Below, piece after piece: positions 8,740 through 16,684 of a stretch of DNA of 26,448 nucleotides; the stretch's first letter is position 1, and every line of letters begins with the position of its first letter. The translations under genes and the position numbers were made by a program. The notes beneath the pieces are model-generated. The model had not been told where the DNA came from and searched no databases. It was given only the letters and a program-made list of their open reading frames with translations. The DNA is from JAAYKM01 sp964411235. GTDB taxonomy: Bacteria; Desulfobacterota; Syntrophia; Syntrophales; JAAYKM01. The stretch is taken from contig CAYPKE010000015.1 of the NCBI GenBank assembly GCA_964411235.1, forward strand, positions 1 through 26,448. Reading direction: 5' to 3'.

Positions 8740-9894
8740 ATGTTTGAACTGACAGATGAAGGGAATGCACTCTGCTCGGCAAGGATCAAGGTCATCGGCA
8801 TCGGCGGTGGTGGTGGGAACGCGATCAATACGATGATTTCGTACAATCTTGCGGGAGTCGAGTTCATTACGGCCAATACCGACGCCCAATCCCTGAAAAC
8901 ATCGGCCTCCCTCATCAAGATCCAGTTGGGAACCGAGGTCACAAAGGGTCTCGGGGCCGGATCCAATCCGGAAATCGGCAGGCAGGCCGCTGAAGAGTCC
9001 CGGGATCTTATTCGCCAGCATCTGCAGGACGCCGATATGGTATTCATCACCGCCGGAGAAGGCGGCGGAACCGGAACCGGAGGCGCTCCGATCGTGGCGG
9101 AAATATCCAAGGAAATCGGTGCCCTGACGGTCGCCATCGTCACCAAACCTTTCCCTTTCGAAGGGAAAAGGCGCATTCTCCAGGCTGAAGAGGGGATCAT
9201 CGCCCTGCGCAAAATAGTCGACACCCTGATCGTGGTCCCCAACCAACGGCTCCTCAGTCTCGGCGGCCGCAACCTCTCATTCCCTGAAGCATTTAAAAAA
9301 GTAGATGACATTCTATACAATGCCGTGAAAGGGATTTCAGACCTCATCACAATTCCCGGCTTGATCAACCTGGATTTCGCCGACGTGAAATCCATCATGT
9401 CGGAAATGGGGTTGGCCCTGATGGGTGCGGGTGCGGCCTCCGGCGAAAACCGCGCTGTGGAAGCGGCCCAGAAGGCAATCTCCTCCCCGCTGCTTGAAGA
9501 CAACAGTATCCAGGGTGCGCGGGGTGTCCTTCTCAATATCACCGGCGGTCCCGACATGACCCTTTATGAAATCAACGAAGCCTCATCCCTGATTCAGTCG
9601 GAAGCGCATGAGGACGCCAACATCATTTTCGGTACCGTCGTCGATGAATCCATGCACGAGGAAATTCGGGTCACGGTTATTGCCACGGGGTTTGAAGACA
9701 CCACCAGAGGCGGAAAAAACCTCTCCCCTATGAGTGCAATGGGTGGATACAAGAAGGAAAATCTGAGCATCCCGACGTTTATGCGCAAGGACAAGTCGCT
9801 GGAAACCATGAACAACATCAAGATGGGCATGATCGACGACAACGGTGATACCGATTTTGAAATCCCCGCCTTCTTAAGAAGGCAGGCGGACTAG
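8740..9894 (+). CDS. ftsZ: Cell division protein FtsZ
   Basis: FtsZ is the tubulin-like GTPase that forms the division ring. The 384-residue product has KVIGIGGGGGNAIN near residue 17, the tubulin signature GGGTGTG at 108-114, and the T7 synergy loop NLDFAD at 210-215, which completes the GTPase site of the next subunit. The C-terminal tail EIPAFLRRQAD matches the conserved peptide that binds FtsA and ZipA-like partners. A strong AGGGAGG overlaps the ftsA stop and fixes the start. This is the last dcw gene here; no clear terminator follows within the 41 bp before the next gene. Confidence 0.98.
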   Translation: MFELTDEGNALCSARIKVIGIGGGGGNAINTMISYNLAGVEFITANTDAQSLKTSASLIKIQLGTEVTKGLGAGSNPEIGRQAAEESRDLIRQHLQDADMVFITAGEGGGTGTGGAPIVAEISKEIGALTVAIVTKPFPFEGKRRILQAEEGIIALRKIVDTLIVVPNQRLLSLGGRNLSFPEAFKKVDDILYNAVKGISDLITIPGLINLDFADVKSIMSEMGLALMGAGAASGENRAVEAAQKAISSPLLEDNSIQGARGVLLNITGGPDMTLYEINEASSLIQSEAHEDANIIFGTVVDESMHEEIRVTVIATGFEDTTRGGKNLSPMSAMGGYKKENLSIPTFMRKDKSLETMNNIKMGMIDDNGDTDFEIPAFLRRQAD

Positions 9895-9935
9895 CCTATG
9901 TTGTTCTGCGAGCAGTTGGCCGTTAGTAAACCGTC

Positions 9936-11675
9936 ATGTCCTGGCTGCTGACACGGAAAAACCAGGCTCTTCTGGACCGCGAAACGGGCTTCCACAAGAA
10001 AGTCTGGGGGGAGCGTCTGGCGATCTGTCTCGTCTACCCTAATTCCTATCAGACGGGCATGTCCAACCTTGGCTTCCAGACAGTCTACGGTCTCCTGAAT
10101 GCCCTGCCCTTCTGTCTTTGCGAACGGGCTTTCCTTCCTGCCACCGAAGATGAAGCGGTGTACCGGAAAAGCGGAATACCCCTTTTGGGAATGGAATCAC
10201 AGCGGCCCCTGTCCGATTACGATATTCTCGCCTTTTCGATCCCCTTTGAAAACGATTATCAGAATGTTTTGAAGATTCTCGATCTGGGGCGAATTCCCCT
10301 CCAGGCCGATAAACGGGGAGAGACCGATCCCCTGTGCATCGCCGGAGGGATTTCCGTAACCCTGAATCCGGAACCTTTGGCCGATTTTATGGATGCCTTT
10401 CTGATCGGGGAGGGGGAAGAACTTATACCGGAATTCTTCGGAGAAATGAATACCTGCCTGGCAAAGGGCATGAAAAAGGGAGACCGGCTTGCCCAGGTAC
10501 AGCGAAAAGTGGCGGGGGTATATTGCCCTCGTTTCTATCGTGTCGCCTACACGAAAACAGAGACATTGGCCGGCATGGAACCCGTGGATAATTTCTTCCC
10601 CATAAAAATAGCAAAGCGTTGGATCACAGAAATCAATTCCTTTGTGACCGACCAGGTCGTGACCACGGCCGATACGGAATTCGGGGGCCTCTACGTCACG
10701 GAAATCAGCCGCGGATGCAGGCGGGGCTGTCGCTTCTGTGCGGCAGGCTTCGTTTACCGCCCTGTACGCTACCGGCCCCTTTCAACGCTGATGCCGTCCC
10801 TGGGAAAGGGGCTGGCGCAAAGACAGAAAATTGGACTCCTCGGAACGGCCATATCCGACCATCCGGAGCTTCCGGAAATCTGCCGGGCGGTCCTCGACCG
10901 CGAGGGTCGCCTTTCCTTAAGTTCGCTGCGCATTGACCGGATGTCACCGGAAATCGCCGCCCTGATCAGAAAGGCGGGGATCGACACCATCGCCTTAGCG
11001 CCGGAAGCGGGCTCGGACCGCCTGCGGACCGTCATCCGTAAAGACATCTCAGAACAGCAGATTTTCAGGGCCCTGGAATGCCTGATCGACGCAGATATTC
11101 TCAATCTGCGGCTATATTTTCTCGTGGGTCTCCCGACGGAAACCGAAGAGGATATCGATGCCTTAATCGGCCTGATCAAGAGGATCCGGCATCACTCGCT
11201 TGGCTATACGAAGGGTGCAAAGACTTTCCGGCGCCTGACACTGAGCGTCAACCAGTTTATCCCCAAACCTCAGACCCCTTTTCAGTGGCACCCTCTGGAA
11301 GACATCCGGACAGTGAGCCGAAAGTTTAAAAAGATTTCCCGGGGACTCAAGGGGGAGCCGGGCGTCCGCGTGCTTCACGACCTGCCCAAGTGGAACTATA
11401 TTCAGGCCCTGCTGTCCCTGGGTGACCGTCGCGTCGGTCAGATGCTGACCGCCGTACACAGGCTGGGGGGGAACTGGCCCCAGGCTTTGAAGGAGGTTCC
11501 CCTCAACGCCGATTTTTTCGTCTACCGTCAAAAACCCTGCGCGGAATATCTGCCCTGGGATTTGATCGAGAGCACGGTACCCAAAGCACGTTTGTGGGCG
11601 GAATATCAAAAGGCCCTGGATCATGACGGCAAGCCGTCGTGCAATGCAAGTAACCCAGAAAGCTCAAGCCTTTGA
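9936..11675 (+). CDS. Radical SAM protein with B12-binding-like N-terminal region (TIGR03960-like)
   Basis: The 579-residue protein has an N-terminal region (YPNSYQTGMSNLGFQ, PLSDYDILAFSIPFE, GGISVTLNPEPLADF, LIGEGEE) resembling the Radical_SAM_N2/B12-binding-like part of TIGR03960 proteins. It is followed by a radical SAM core whose cluster cysteines are C261, C265 and C268 in CRRGCRFC. The end, EYLPWDLIESTVPKARLWAEY, also recalls that family. The DUF2344 partner often fused to or beside TIGR03960 proteins is absent. No substrate can be read from the sequence. The ATG at 9936 lacks a good ribosome site and lies 41 bp after ftsZ, so read-through from the dcw cluster is possible. Confidence 0.8.
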   Translation: MSWLLTRKNQALLDRETGFHKKVWGERLAICLVYPNSYQTGMSNLGFQTVYGLLNALPFCLCERAFLPATEDEAVYRKSGIPLLGMESQRPLSDYDILAFSIPFENDYQNVLKILDLGRIPLQADKRGETDPLCIAGGISVTLNPEPLADFMDAFLIGEGEELIPEFFGEMNTCLAKGMKKGDRLAQVQRKVAGVYCPRFYRVAYTKTETLAGMEPVDNFFPIKIAKRWITEINSFVTDQVVTTADTEFGGLYVTEISRGCRRGCRFCAAGFVYRPVRYRPLSTLMPSLGKGLAQRQKIGLLGTAISDHPELPEICRAVLDREGRLSLSSLRIDRMSPEIAALIRKAGIDTIALAPEAGSDRLRTVIRKDISEQQIFRALECLIDADILNLRLYFLVGLPTETEEDIDALIGLIKRIRHHSLGYTKGAKTFRRLTLSVNQFIPKPQTPFQWHPLEDIRTVSRKFKKISRGLKGEPGVRVLHDLPKWNYIQALLSLGDRRVGQMLTAVHRLGGNWPQALKEVPLNADFFVYRQKPCAEYLPWDLIESTVPKARLWAEYQKALDHDGKPSCNASNPESSSL

Positions 11676-11823
11676 CGAAGAGGAACGCTCTGTGATAGAA
11701 ACCCGAATCCGCATGACAAAGATGCGGGAAAAGGTACGAAGAGGACCGGGATCTTCCTGAGCCTGCCGGAACGCATAAAAATAAATGGCTGACAATCATG
11801 CAAATCAGAAAACGGGTGCTGCC

Positions 11824-12612
11824 ATGAAATCCTTTAAGATCGCCACATATAATGTCAATTCGATCCGGTCCCGCCTGCATATCCTCATCCCCTGGCTTGA
11901 AAAACATCAACCCGATGTTCTTTGCCTTCAGGAAACCAAGGTGGAAGACGGGAAATTTCCTGTGCAGCCTTTCAACGACTTGGGTTATCACCTGACCTAC
12001 CGGGGATACCGCCAATACAATGGTGTGGCCGTCGCCTGTCGTCAGGTCCCGGACCAGGTTTGTTTCGGCCTCGACGATGGCGGGCCCGCCGATGAAGACC
12101 GTCTGATCACACTGCGAGTCGGAGATATCTCGATCCTCAACACATATGTTCCCCAGGGCAGGGATCGCGATTCGGAACAATTTGCGTACAAGATCCAGTG
12201 GTTCGGCCGGCTGAAAGACCTGATCACCCAAAAATGGCAACCGGACGAGAACCTCATCCTGTGTGGTGATCTGAACGTCGCCCCCGAAGCGATTGATGTC
12301 TATGACCCGAAACGGTTGCTGGGACATGTCTGCTTCAATCCCGAAGTTTGGGCCGCGTACGCGGCGGTCTGTGACTGGGGGTTGGGAGACGTCTTCCGCA
12401 AGCATCATCCGCAGGAACCCAAGCATTACACCTTTTTCGATTACCGGGTTCCCAACACCCTGGAGAGGGGCTTGGGCTGGCGCATTGACCATATCCTCGC
12501 CACATGGCCGCTGCATACAACATCTAGGAACTGTTACATAGATCTCGAACCGCGGCGCGCGGAAAAACCTTCGGACCATACCATCTTGGTGGCCGAATTC
12601 GACCGAGCATAA
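11824..12612 (+). CDS. xth: Exodeoxyribonuclease III (AP endonuclease family)
   Basis: This is an ExoIII/APE1-type Mg-dependent nuclease of base excision repair, cutting at abasic sites and trimming 3' ends. Motifs in order are IATYNVNSIRSR, LQETKVED with the metal-binding Glu, NTYVPQG, CGDLNVAPEAIDVYDP with the Asp/Asn pair, WRIDHILAT, and the terminal PSDHTILVAEF with the catalytic His. The frame is also open from an ATG at 11785, but 11824 places the family N-terminus (MKSFKIATYN) properly and gives 262 residues. The stop TAA overlaps the ribosome site of the next gene, so the two are probably cotranscribed. Confidence 0.95.
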   Translation: MKSFKIATYNVNSIRSRLHILIPWLEKHQPDVLCLQETKVEDGKFPVQPFNDLGYHLTYRGYRQYNGVAVACRQVPDQVCFGLDDGGPADEDRLITLRVGDISILNTYVPQGRDRDSEQFAYKIQWFGRLKDLITQKWQPDENLILCGDLNVAPEAIDVYDPKRLLGHVCFNPEVWAAYAAVCDWGLGDVFRKHHPQEPKHYTFFDYRVPNTLERGLGWRIDHILATWPLHTTSRNCYIDLEPRRAEKPSDHTILVAEFDRA

Positions 12613-12627
12613 GGAGGTGTTGAGGGC

Positions 12628-13143
12628 ATGCCCGATGTTTGGAATGTACAAAAAGTCAACGAGGATCTGCTGAGAAAATTTCAGAAAATACAGGGAGAAC
12701 TGTTCACCTGCGAAACAGTCGCGGAGCTCTGCGAGAAGCTCCTTCAACAGATGGGCCAGGAATTCAACATTCCCTTTGTCTGGCTTACCCTTATCGATGA
12801 GCCGGCTACGGCCTATCTCAAGAAAGAACTGCTTCTGTCATCCTATCTCGCGGAACGGCTGAACCTGATCAACCGTGATTCCTTCACGGAAATCGTCGGA
12901 AAGAACACGGCGCCGGTTTTGACCAACGAAAACGTGACCCCTTTTTATCGCCTCCTGCCGGGCAGCACCAAATATTTCATCAGATCTTTCGCCATCTGCC
13001 CCCTGGCGTTCGGAACCACCGTGATGGGAAGCATCAACTGCGGCGACCCATCGGCCACCCGTTATCAACCGGGGATGGATACAACCCTCCTGAATGCGCT
13101 GATGCAGAAAGTATCCATACGCCTGGCTTATTTCATCGTCTGA
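12628..13143 (+). CDS. DUF484-like / GAF-fold protein
   Basis: The 171-residue soluble protein starts with a helical stretch (residues about 5-45) and then a GAF-like fold. The end, RSFAICPLAFGTTVMGSINC followed by GDPSATRYQPGMDTTLL, strongly resembles the DUF484 pattern in which a G-S-x-D-P-x-R-F-x-P-G-M-G-T motif closes a GAF domain. It is shorter than typical DUF484 proteins (about 220-235 residues, from memory). Ligand and role are unknown. A strong AGGAGGTG overlaps the xth stop, so it is coupled to the repair nuclease. No signal peptide or membrane segment is visible. Confidence 0.6.
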   Translation: MPDVWNVQKVNEDLLRKFQKIQGELFTCETVAELCEKLLQQMGQEFNIPFVWLTLIDEPATAYLKKELLLSSYLAERLNLINRDSFTEIVGKNTAPVLTNENVTPFYRLLPGSTKYFIRSFAICPLAFGTTVMGSINCGDPSATRYQPGMDTTLLNALMQKVSIRLAYFIV

Positions 13144-13194
13144 CTTTGCGCGTTGCCGTTTCCCGAAGCAATCCGCTTGGAGCATTACAAATAT

Positions 13195-13223
13195 CCGGGC
13201 GGGCGGATCCTGCAATCGCCCGG
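13195..13223. other. Stem-loop between converging genes
   Basis: A perfect 7-bp inverted repeat, CCGGGCG and CGCCCGG with a 15-base loop, lies between the DUF484-like gene (+) and cheW (-). No T-run follows on either strand, so it is at best a weak terminator or an RNA end-protecting hairpin. I see nothing else in the 160 bp between these genes. Confidence 0.35.
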
Positions 13224-13303
13224 CTGAACTGAGCAGTGGCATCACGGCTGAACAGAAACCGGGTCACCATGCCGTCCTGTAATTTGATGTGCTGTTCTTT
13301 GAT

Positions 13304-13816
13304 TTAAATGACTTTCTCCATGGCTGTTACCTCTGCTTCGGACATGACACAGTCGATGTCCAAGAGAATTTTCACCCCGCCGTTGGTCTTGGCCATGCCC
13401 AGGATGTAGTCGGTGTCAATTCGTGTCCCGAATGCAGGTGTTTCCTCGATGTCTCCCTGGCGAATGTTGAGGACCTCGGAGACCGAATCGACGACGACCC
13501 CCATGGGGATTTCCCGTGTCGTCCCTGCAATCTCGACCACAATGATACAGGTGCGATCCGTGTAGTTCATGGCCTCCATGCCGAACTTGAGACGGAGATC
13601 GACAACGGGAATCACCTTTCCCCGCAAATTGACCACGCCCTTGATATAAGCGGGTGTCTGCGGGATCCTCGTAATGCTCATCATTCCGACAATCTCACGC
13701 ACCTTGAGAATGCCGATGCCGTATTCTTCATCAGCGAGGTTAAAGGTCAGATATTTTCCCTCCCTGGCCCCCATGGCCCGCACCGCCTGATCCATCACTG
13801 CCGTTTCCTCCTGCAT
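13304..13816 (-). CDS. cheW: Chemotaxis coupling protein CheW
   Basis: CheW is the cytoplasmic SH3-like adaptor that links chemoreceptors to the CheA kinase. The product has a single CheW domain: YLTFNLADEEYGIGILKVRE, then PAYIKGVVNLRGKVIPVVDL with the typical NLRG, then VVVDSVSEVLNI, and DYILGMAKTNGGVKILLDID near the end. The frame is open to 13843, but the ATG at 13816 follows AAAGGAGGAA at ideal spacing, giving 170 residues. It stands alone, with no receptor, CheA or flagellar gene in the window. A flagellar-type promoter lies 73 bp upstream of the start. Confidence 0.95.
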   Translation of the reverse strand: MQEETAVMDQAVRAMGAREGKYLTFNLADEEYGIGILKVREIVGMMSITRIPQTPAYIKGVVNLRGKVIPVVDLRLKFGMEAMNYTDRTCIIVVEIAGTTREIPMGVVVDSVSEVLNIRQGDIEETPAFGTRIDTDYILGMAKTNGGVKILLDIDCVMSEAEVTAMEKVI

Positions 13817-13888
13817 TGAATTCCTCCTTTCCCCGCTTTCCATTTTAATTCACTTCTTTGGTTACGCCTGTTGCACTTTATCATCCTC

Positions 13889-13916
13889 TTATCGGCAGGG
13901 GTACCTCAAAACTTAA
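13889..13916 (-). promoter_or_regulatory. Sigma-28 (FliA) type promoter of cheW
   Basis: Read on the minus strand, the site is TTAAGTTT, 12 bases, then GCCGATAA. The enterobacterial FliA consensus is TAAAGTTT-N11-GCCGATAA, so the -10 box is an exact match. The -35 box matches 7 of 8 with one extra spacer base, or 6 of 8 at the ideal 11 bases. The predicted start would leave a leader of about 65 bases before cheW. This suggests expression with late flagellar and chemotaxis genes. Confidence 0.7.
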
Positions 13917-14019
13917 ACAGTGGAAGATGCGCCGGGGCAATCAACGGGACGATATGCTGTCGCAGTCGAATAGGCAAGACGAGCAAGATGCGTTGAAAGA
14001 CCGGCCGCCTGATGTTGCT

Positions 14020-14388
14020 TCAGTTTTTCAAATGAAGCATCTTAGCTAAAACTTTGGAGACATCCTTAAAACCCGGGGTGGGAACCGTAATAAACCGCGG
14101 TTGAAACTGATGACCGATGGCTAGGGTGTCCCGATCCGAATTCGGAAGAATCAGGATGGTCCGGACGTCCCGGATCAGCTCTTTCAGCACCGCCAGTTCC
14201 TGCACTTCTTCCCGGCCGGCGGGACAAAGGACAAGGATCGTATCAGAAAGGGGACCGCGAAGTCCCTGCGAGAGCGCCGTGACCATGTTGAATACGGCCA
14301 GCAGATGCTTCGGGATCACTTCCTCCAAAGTATTCCGCAATCCAACGCCGTGGGTATGCTCACTGGTAACGTACAAGATGACTTTCAT
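14020..14388 (-). CDS. Receiver-like protein lacking the phospho-acceptor aspartate
   Basis: The 122-residue protein has the alternating strand/helix pattern of a response regulator receiver: a first strand KVILYVTSE, a third strand DTILVLCPAG, a fourth strand RTILILPNSD, then RFITVPTPGF and a last helix DVSKVLAKMLH. The paired acidic residues after strand 1 and the aspartate at the end of strand 3 are missing, so it is unlikely to be phosphorylated in the usual way. The assignment rests on fold pattern only. Its start lies 17 bases past the stop of the upstream NtrC-like gene, whose stop overlaps a GAGGAA ribosome site, so the pair is probably cotranscribed. A 203-bp gap with a new promoter separates it from cheW. 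Confidence 0.6.
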   Translation of the reverse strand: MKVILYVTSEHTHGVGLRNTLEEVIPKHLLAVFNMVTALSQGLRGPLSDTILVLCPAGREEVQELAVLKELIRDVRTILILPNSDRDTLAIGHQFQPRFITVPTPGFKDVSKVLAKMLHLKN

Positions 14389-14405
14389 AAACGCGAATAT
14401 ATTCC

Positions 14406-15824
14406 TCAGGGGATTTCGTCGAAGAAATTATGACGGTCGATCCGATGCTTCTTCATCAGTTCATAAAGACGTGGTCTCGACATGCCGGATGCGCCACAGG
14501 CTTTCTTGATGCTGTTTCCGGAAAAGGACAGGAGATTGATGATATATTGTCGTTCCGCCTTCTCAATGGCTTCGGACCGAACCTCCTTATAGCTGGGAAA
14601 GCTTCCCCCCTTTTCCGTATCGACAGATGTCGCCGTCTCATCGTTTTTGATCAGGGAACGCTTCACATTGACCCGGATGTACAGAGGAAGATGCTGGCTG
14701 AAAAGGGTCGGGCTCTCCAGGGCAGCGTTATGGGCCATTTCCAGGCCATGAATCAGCTCACGGATATTCCCGGGCCAGTTGTAGGCCATAAGAACATCGA
14801 CGAAATCGGGTGCGAACCCCTTGACCCCCATGCCGTAGCGTTTGCAGATTTTTGCCGAATGGAAAAGGGCGATTTCCAGTATATCCTCGCGCCTCTCCCG
14901 CAGAGGTGGAATCTCAAGGCTCAGGGGCTGAAGTTTTGCCAGCAGATCGGGCCGGAAAAGGCCCTCGGTCGCCATTTCTTCGAGATTGCGCTTGGTTGAC
15001 ACAATCAGCCTGAAATCGGTTTTGATGTCCTGACGGCTCCCCACGGGGCGTACATGGCGTTCCTCCAAAACAAACAGAATGCTTTTTTGGACGGCGGACG
15101 ACATTTCTTCCAGATCCTTGATCAGAATTGTTCCCCGGTCGGCCTGCTGGAATAAACCGACTCGGGTTCTGGCATCAATGCTGTAGTCATGGCGAACATC
15201 ACCAAAGAGGATCCCCTCCAGCATTGTTACCGGCAGGGTTGCGCAGTCCGCCACGACCATGCTTTTATGTGACCTAACGCTGTTTTCATGGATGGCCCGG
15301 GCAACCAACTCCTTTCCGGTTCCCGCCTCCCCCTTGATCAGAACATTGGCATCCGAGACGGAGGCCCGGGCGACAAAATCAAGGCAAGCGTCCAATTGGG
15401 GGCTTCTACCAACAATCCCCTCCCTTTTCAATGACTTGAGCGTATTTTTTTGTTTCCTGGTCTCCCGGAACTGGAGTGCGCGGATGATCGGCAGGGTCAT
15501 CATGGGAAGGGAGGCCGGCTTTTCGATATAGTCCCAGGCACCGCTGCGGATGGCCAACTCGGCGCCGTCCGCATCACCGTATCCCGTCATGATGATAACT
15601 TCCGGATTTGACGGTGTATTCTGGAACTCCGGCAGGGAGGCGATGCCGTTCCCGTCAGGCAAACGCACGTCCAGCATCACCACGTCGAACTCCTTGATCG
15701 TCGCAAGATAAAGGCCTTTTTTCAAGGTCAACGCCGACGTGGCATTGTGACCCATCTTCTGAACGATTTTTCTCAGGACGTCAACGGTTGTTTCGTTGTC
15801 ATCAACAATCAGAATTTCCGCCAT
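14406..15824 (-). CDS. NtrC-type response regulator lacking the GAFTGA motif
   Basis: The 472 residues form receiver, AAA+ and Fis-type helix-turn-helix domains. The receiver looks active: DD at 8-9, phospho-acceptor D52 in MLDVRLPDG, T80, K102. The AAA+ domain has Walker A GEAGTGKE at 165-172, arginines in LFRPDL and PPLRERREDI, and WPGNIREL. Where sigma-54 activators carry GAFTGA, this protein has HDYSID (212-217). The Walker B segment reads ILIKDLEEM (233-241) instead of LFLDEIGEM, losing the usual Asp-Glu pair. The DNA-binding domain is at about 425-463. It probably binds DNA under phosphorylation control, but opening sigma-54 promoters is doubtful. ATG 15824 is chosen for the GGGGGATGG upstream; the frame is open to 15872. 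Confidence 0.9.
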   Translation of the reverse strand: MAEILIVDDNETTVDVLRKIVQKMGHNATSALTLKKGLYLATIKEFDVVMLDVRLPDGNGIASLPEFQNTPSNPEVIIMTGYGDADGAELAIRSGAWDYIEKPASLPMMTLPIIRALQFRETRKQKNTLKSLKREGIVGRSPQLDACLDFVARASVSDANVLIKGEAGTGKELVARAIHENSVRSHKSMVVADCATLPVTMLEGILFGDVRHDYSIDARTRVGLFQQADRGTILIKDLEEMSSAVQKSILFVLEERHVRPVGSRQDIKTDFRLIVSTKRNLEEMATEGLFRPDLLAKLQPLSLEIPPLRERREDILEIALFHSAKICKRYGMGVKGFAPDFVDVLMAYNWPGNIRELIHGLEMAHNAALESPTLFSQHLPLYIRVNVKRSLIKNDETATSVDTEKGGSFPSYKEVRSEAIEKAERQYIINLLSFSGNSIKKACGASGMSRPRLYELMKKHRIDRHNFFDEIP

Positions 15825-15901
15825 AAGACCATCCCCCGCACGGTTCCCGGGTTTCCTTGCCTGGTCATTCACAAAAAACCCGCTTCTTCCTGTGCCTTCA
15901 A

Positions 15902-16681
15902 TTAAAGATAGCTGCGTCCGCCAAGATAACGGGTTTTGTAATATGCGCTAAACAGAGAATCCCGTCGGATGTCCTTCCCCGTCCCGGCGGCATGAATGAA
16001 ATCACCATTTCCGACATAAATGCCGACATGCGAAATCTTTCCGTCGTTCCTTGTATGAAAAAACACCAAATCGCCCGGTTGCAGTCCCCCCGCCCCAACG
16101 GGAGCACCGGCTTCAAACTGATGCGCCGAATGCCGCGGCAGATCAAGGCCGTTGAGCTGATACACCGTCATGGCCAGACCGCTGCAATCGAAACCCTCTT
16201 CCGCTGACGCGCCGCCCCAGAGATAAGGCACGCCAAGGAAGGTCTCCGCCGTCTTAACGATCTCACGGCGCAAATAGAAGGATCCGTACCGTCCCCGATC
16301 GGCAACCGCAAACGTCTCCGGTGCGACAAGATAATATTCCTCAATCAGTCCGGATGACCTGAGATGCTCCGCCCGGCGACGCGCTTCATCCCGGGTCGGA
16401 TAATTGCCGATACGCACCTTGTAAAGATTCTCGTGACTGACATAATAGATGGCGTTCAGTCCCCGCCCTCGCATGCGATCAGCCAGCCGGGCGGCGTTTT
16501 CCACCTTGGCGAAAGCCCCCACCTGGATCGTATAGCCCATGCGGGGCAATTCCTGCCGTACATGTGTGGCGGTCGCCCCGGTGATGGGTGGGGACTTGCT
16601 TGCACAGGCTAGCAGGGTAAAAACAAAAAGTAAAGCACAACAACTCCGGTAAAGACTCGAATACGTAGGAAACATCCTCAT
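15902..16681 (-). CDS. SPOR and NlpC/P60 domain lipoprotein, probable peptidoglycan endopeptidase
   Basis: The 259-residue protein begins with a lipoprotein signal whose lipobox LLAC gives a lipidated C26. A SPOR domain (about 48-120, GYTIQVGAFAKVENAARLAD to YKVRIGNYPTRDEA), which binds denuded septal peptidoglycan in known cases, is followed by an NlpC/P60 cysteine peptidase domain (about 138-259). Its catalytic residues are C166 in GFDCSGLA, H218 in SHVGIYVG and H230. It likely cuts stem peptides in the periplasm or at the division site. The start lies 3 bp after the tRNA nucleotidyltransferase stop with no clear ribosome site, suggesting coupled translation. Confidence 0.92.
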   Translation of the reverse strand: MRMFPTYSSLYRSCCALLFVFTLLACASKSPPITGATATHVRQELPRMGYTIQVGAFAKVENAARLADRMRGRGLNAIYYVSHENLYKVRIGNYPTRDEARRRAEHLRSSGLIEEYYLVAPETFAVADRGRYGSFYLRREIVKTAETFLGVPYLWGGASAEEGFDCSGLAMTVYQLNGLDLPRHSAHQFEAGAPVGAGGLQPGDLVFFHTRNDGKISHVGIYVGNGDFIHAAGTGKDIRRDSLFSAYYKTRYLGGRSYL

Positions 16682-16684
16682 GCA

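Noticed and set aside
11676..11823. Region between the radical SAM gene and xth
   Set aside because: I looked for a promoter, hairpin or small gene. A 22-codon frame from a GTG near 11692 has no ribosome site, and no convincing element was found.
11503..12747. 414-codon open frame on the minus strand across the radical SAM end and xth
   Set aside because: It spans two well supported genes and their gap on the opposite strand; the composition is shadow-like and no family is recognisable.
14005..14045. Imperfect inverted repeat (GCTTCA/TGAAGC) at the end of the receiver-like gene
   Set aside because: The stem is interrupted, partly inside the coding end, and no T-run follows on the minus strand, so I do not call a terminator.
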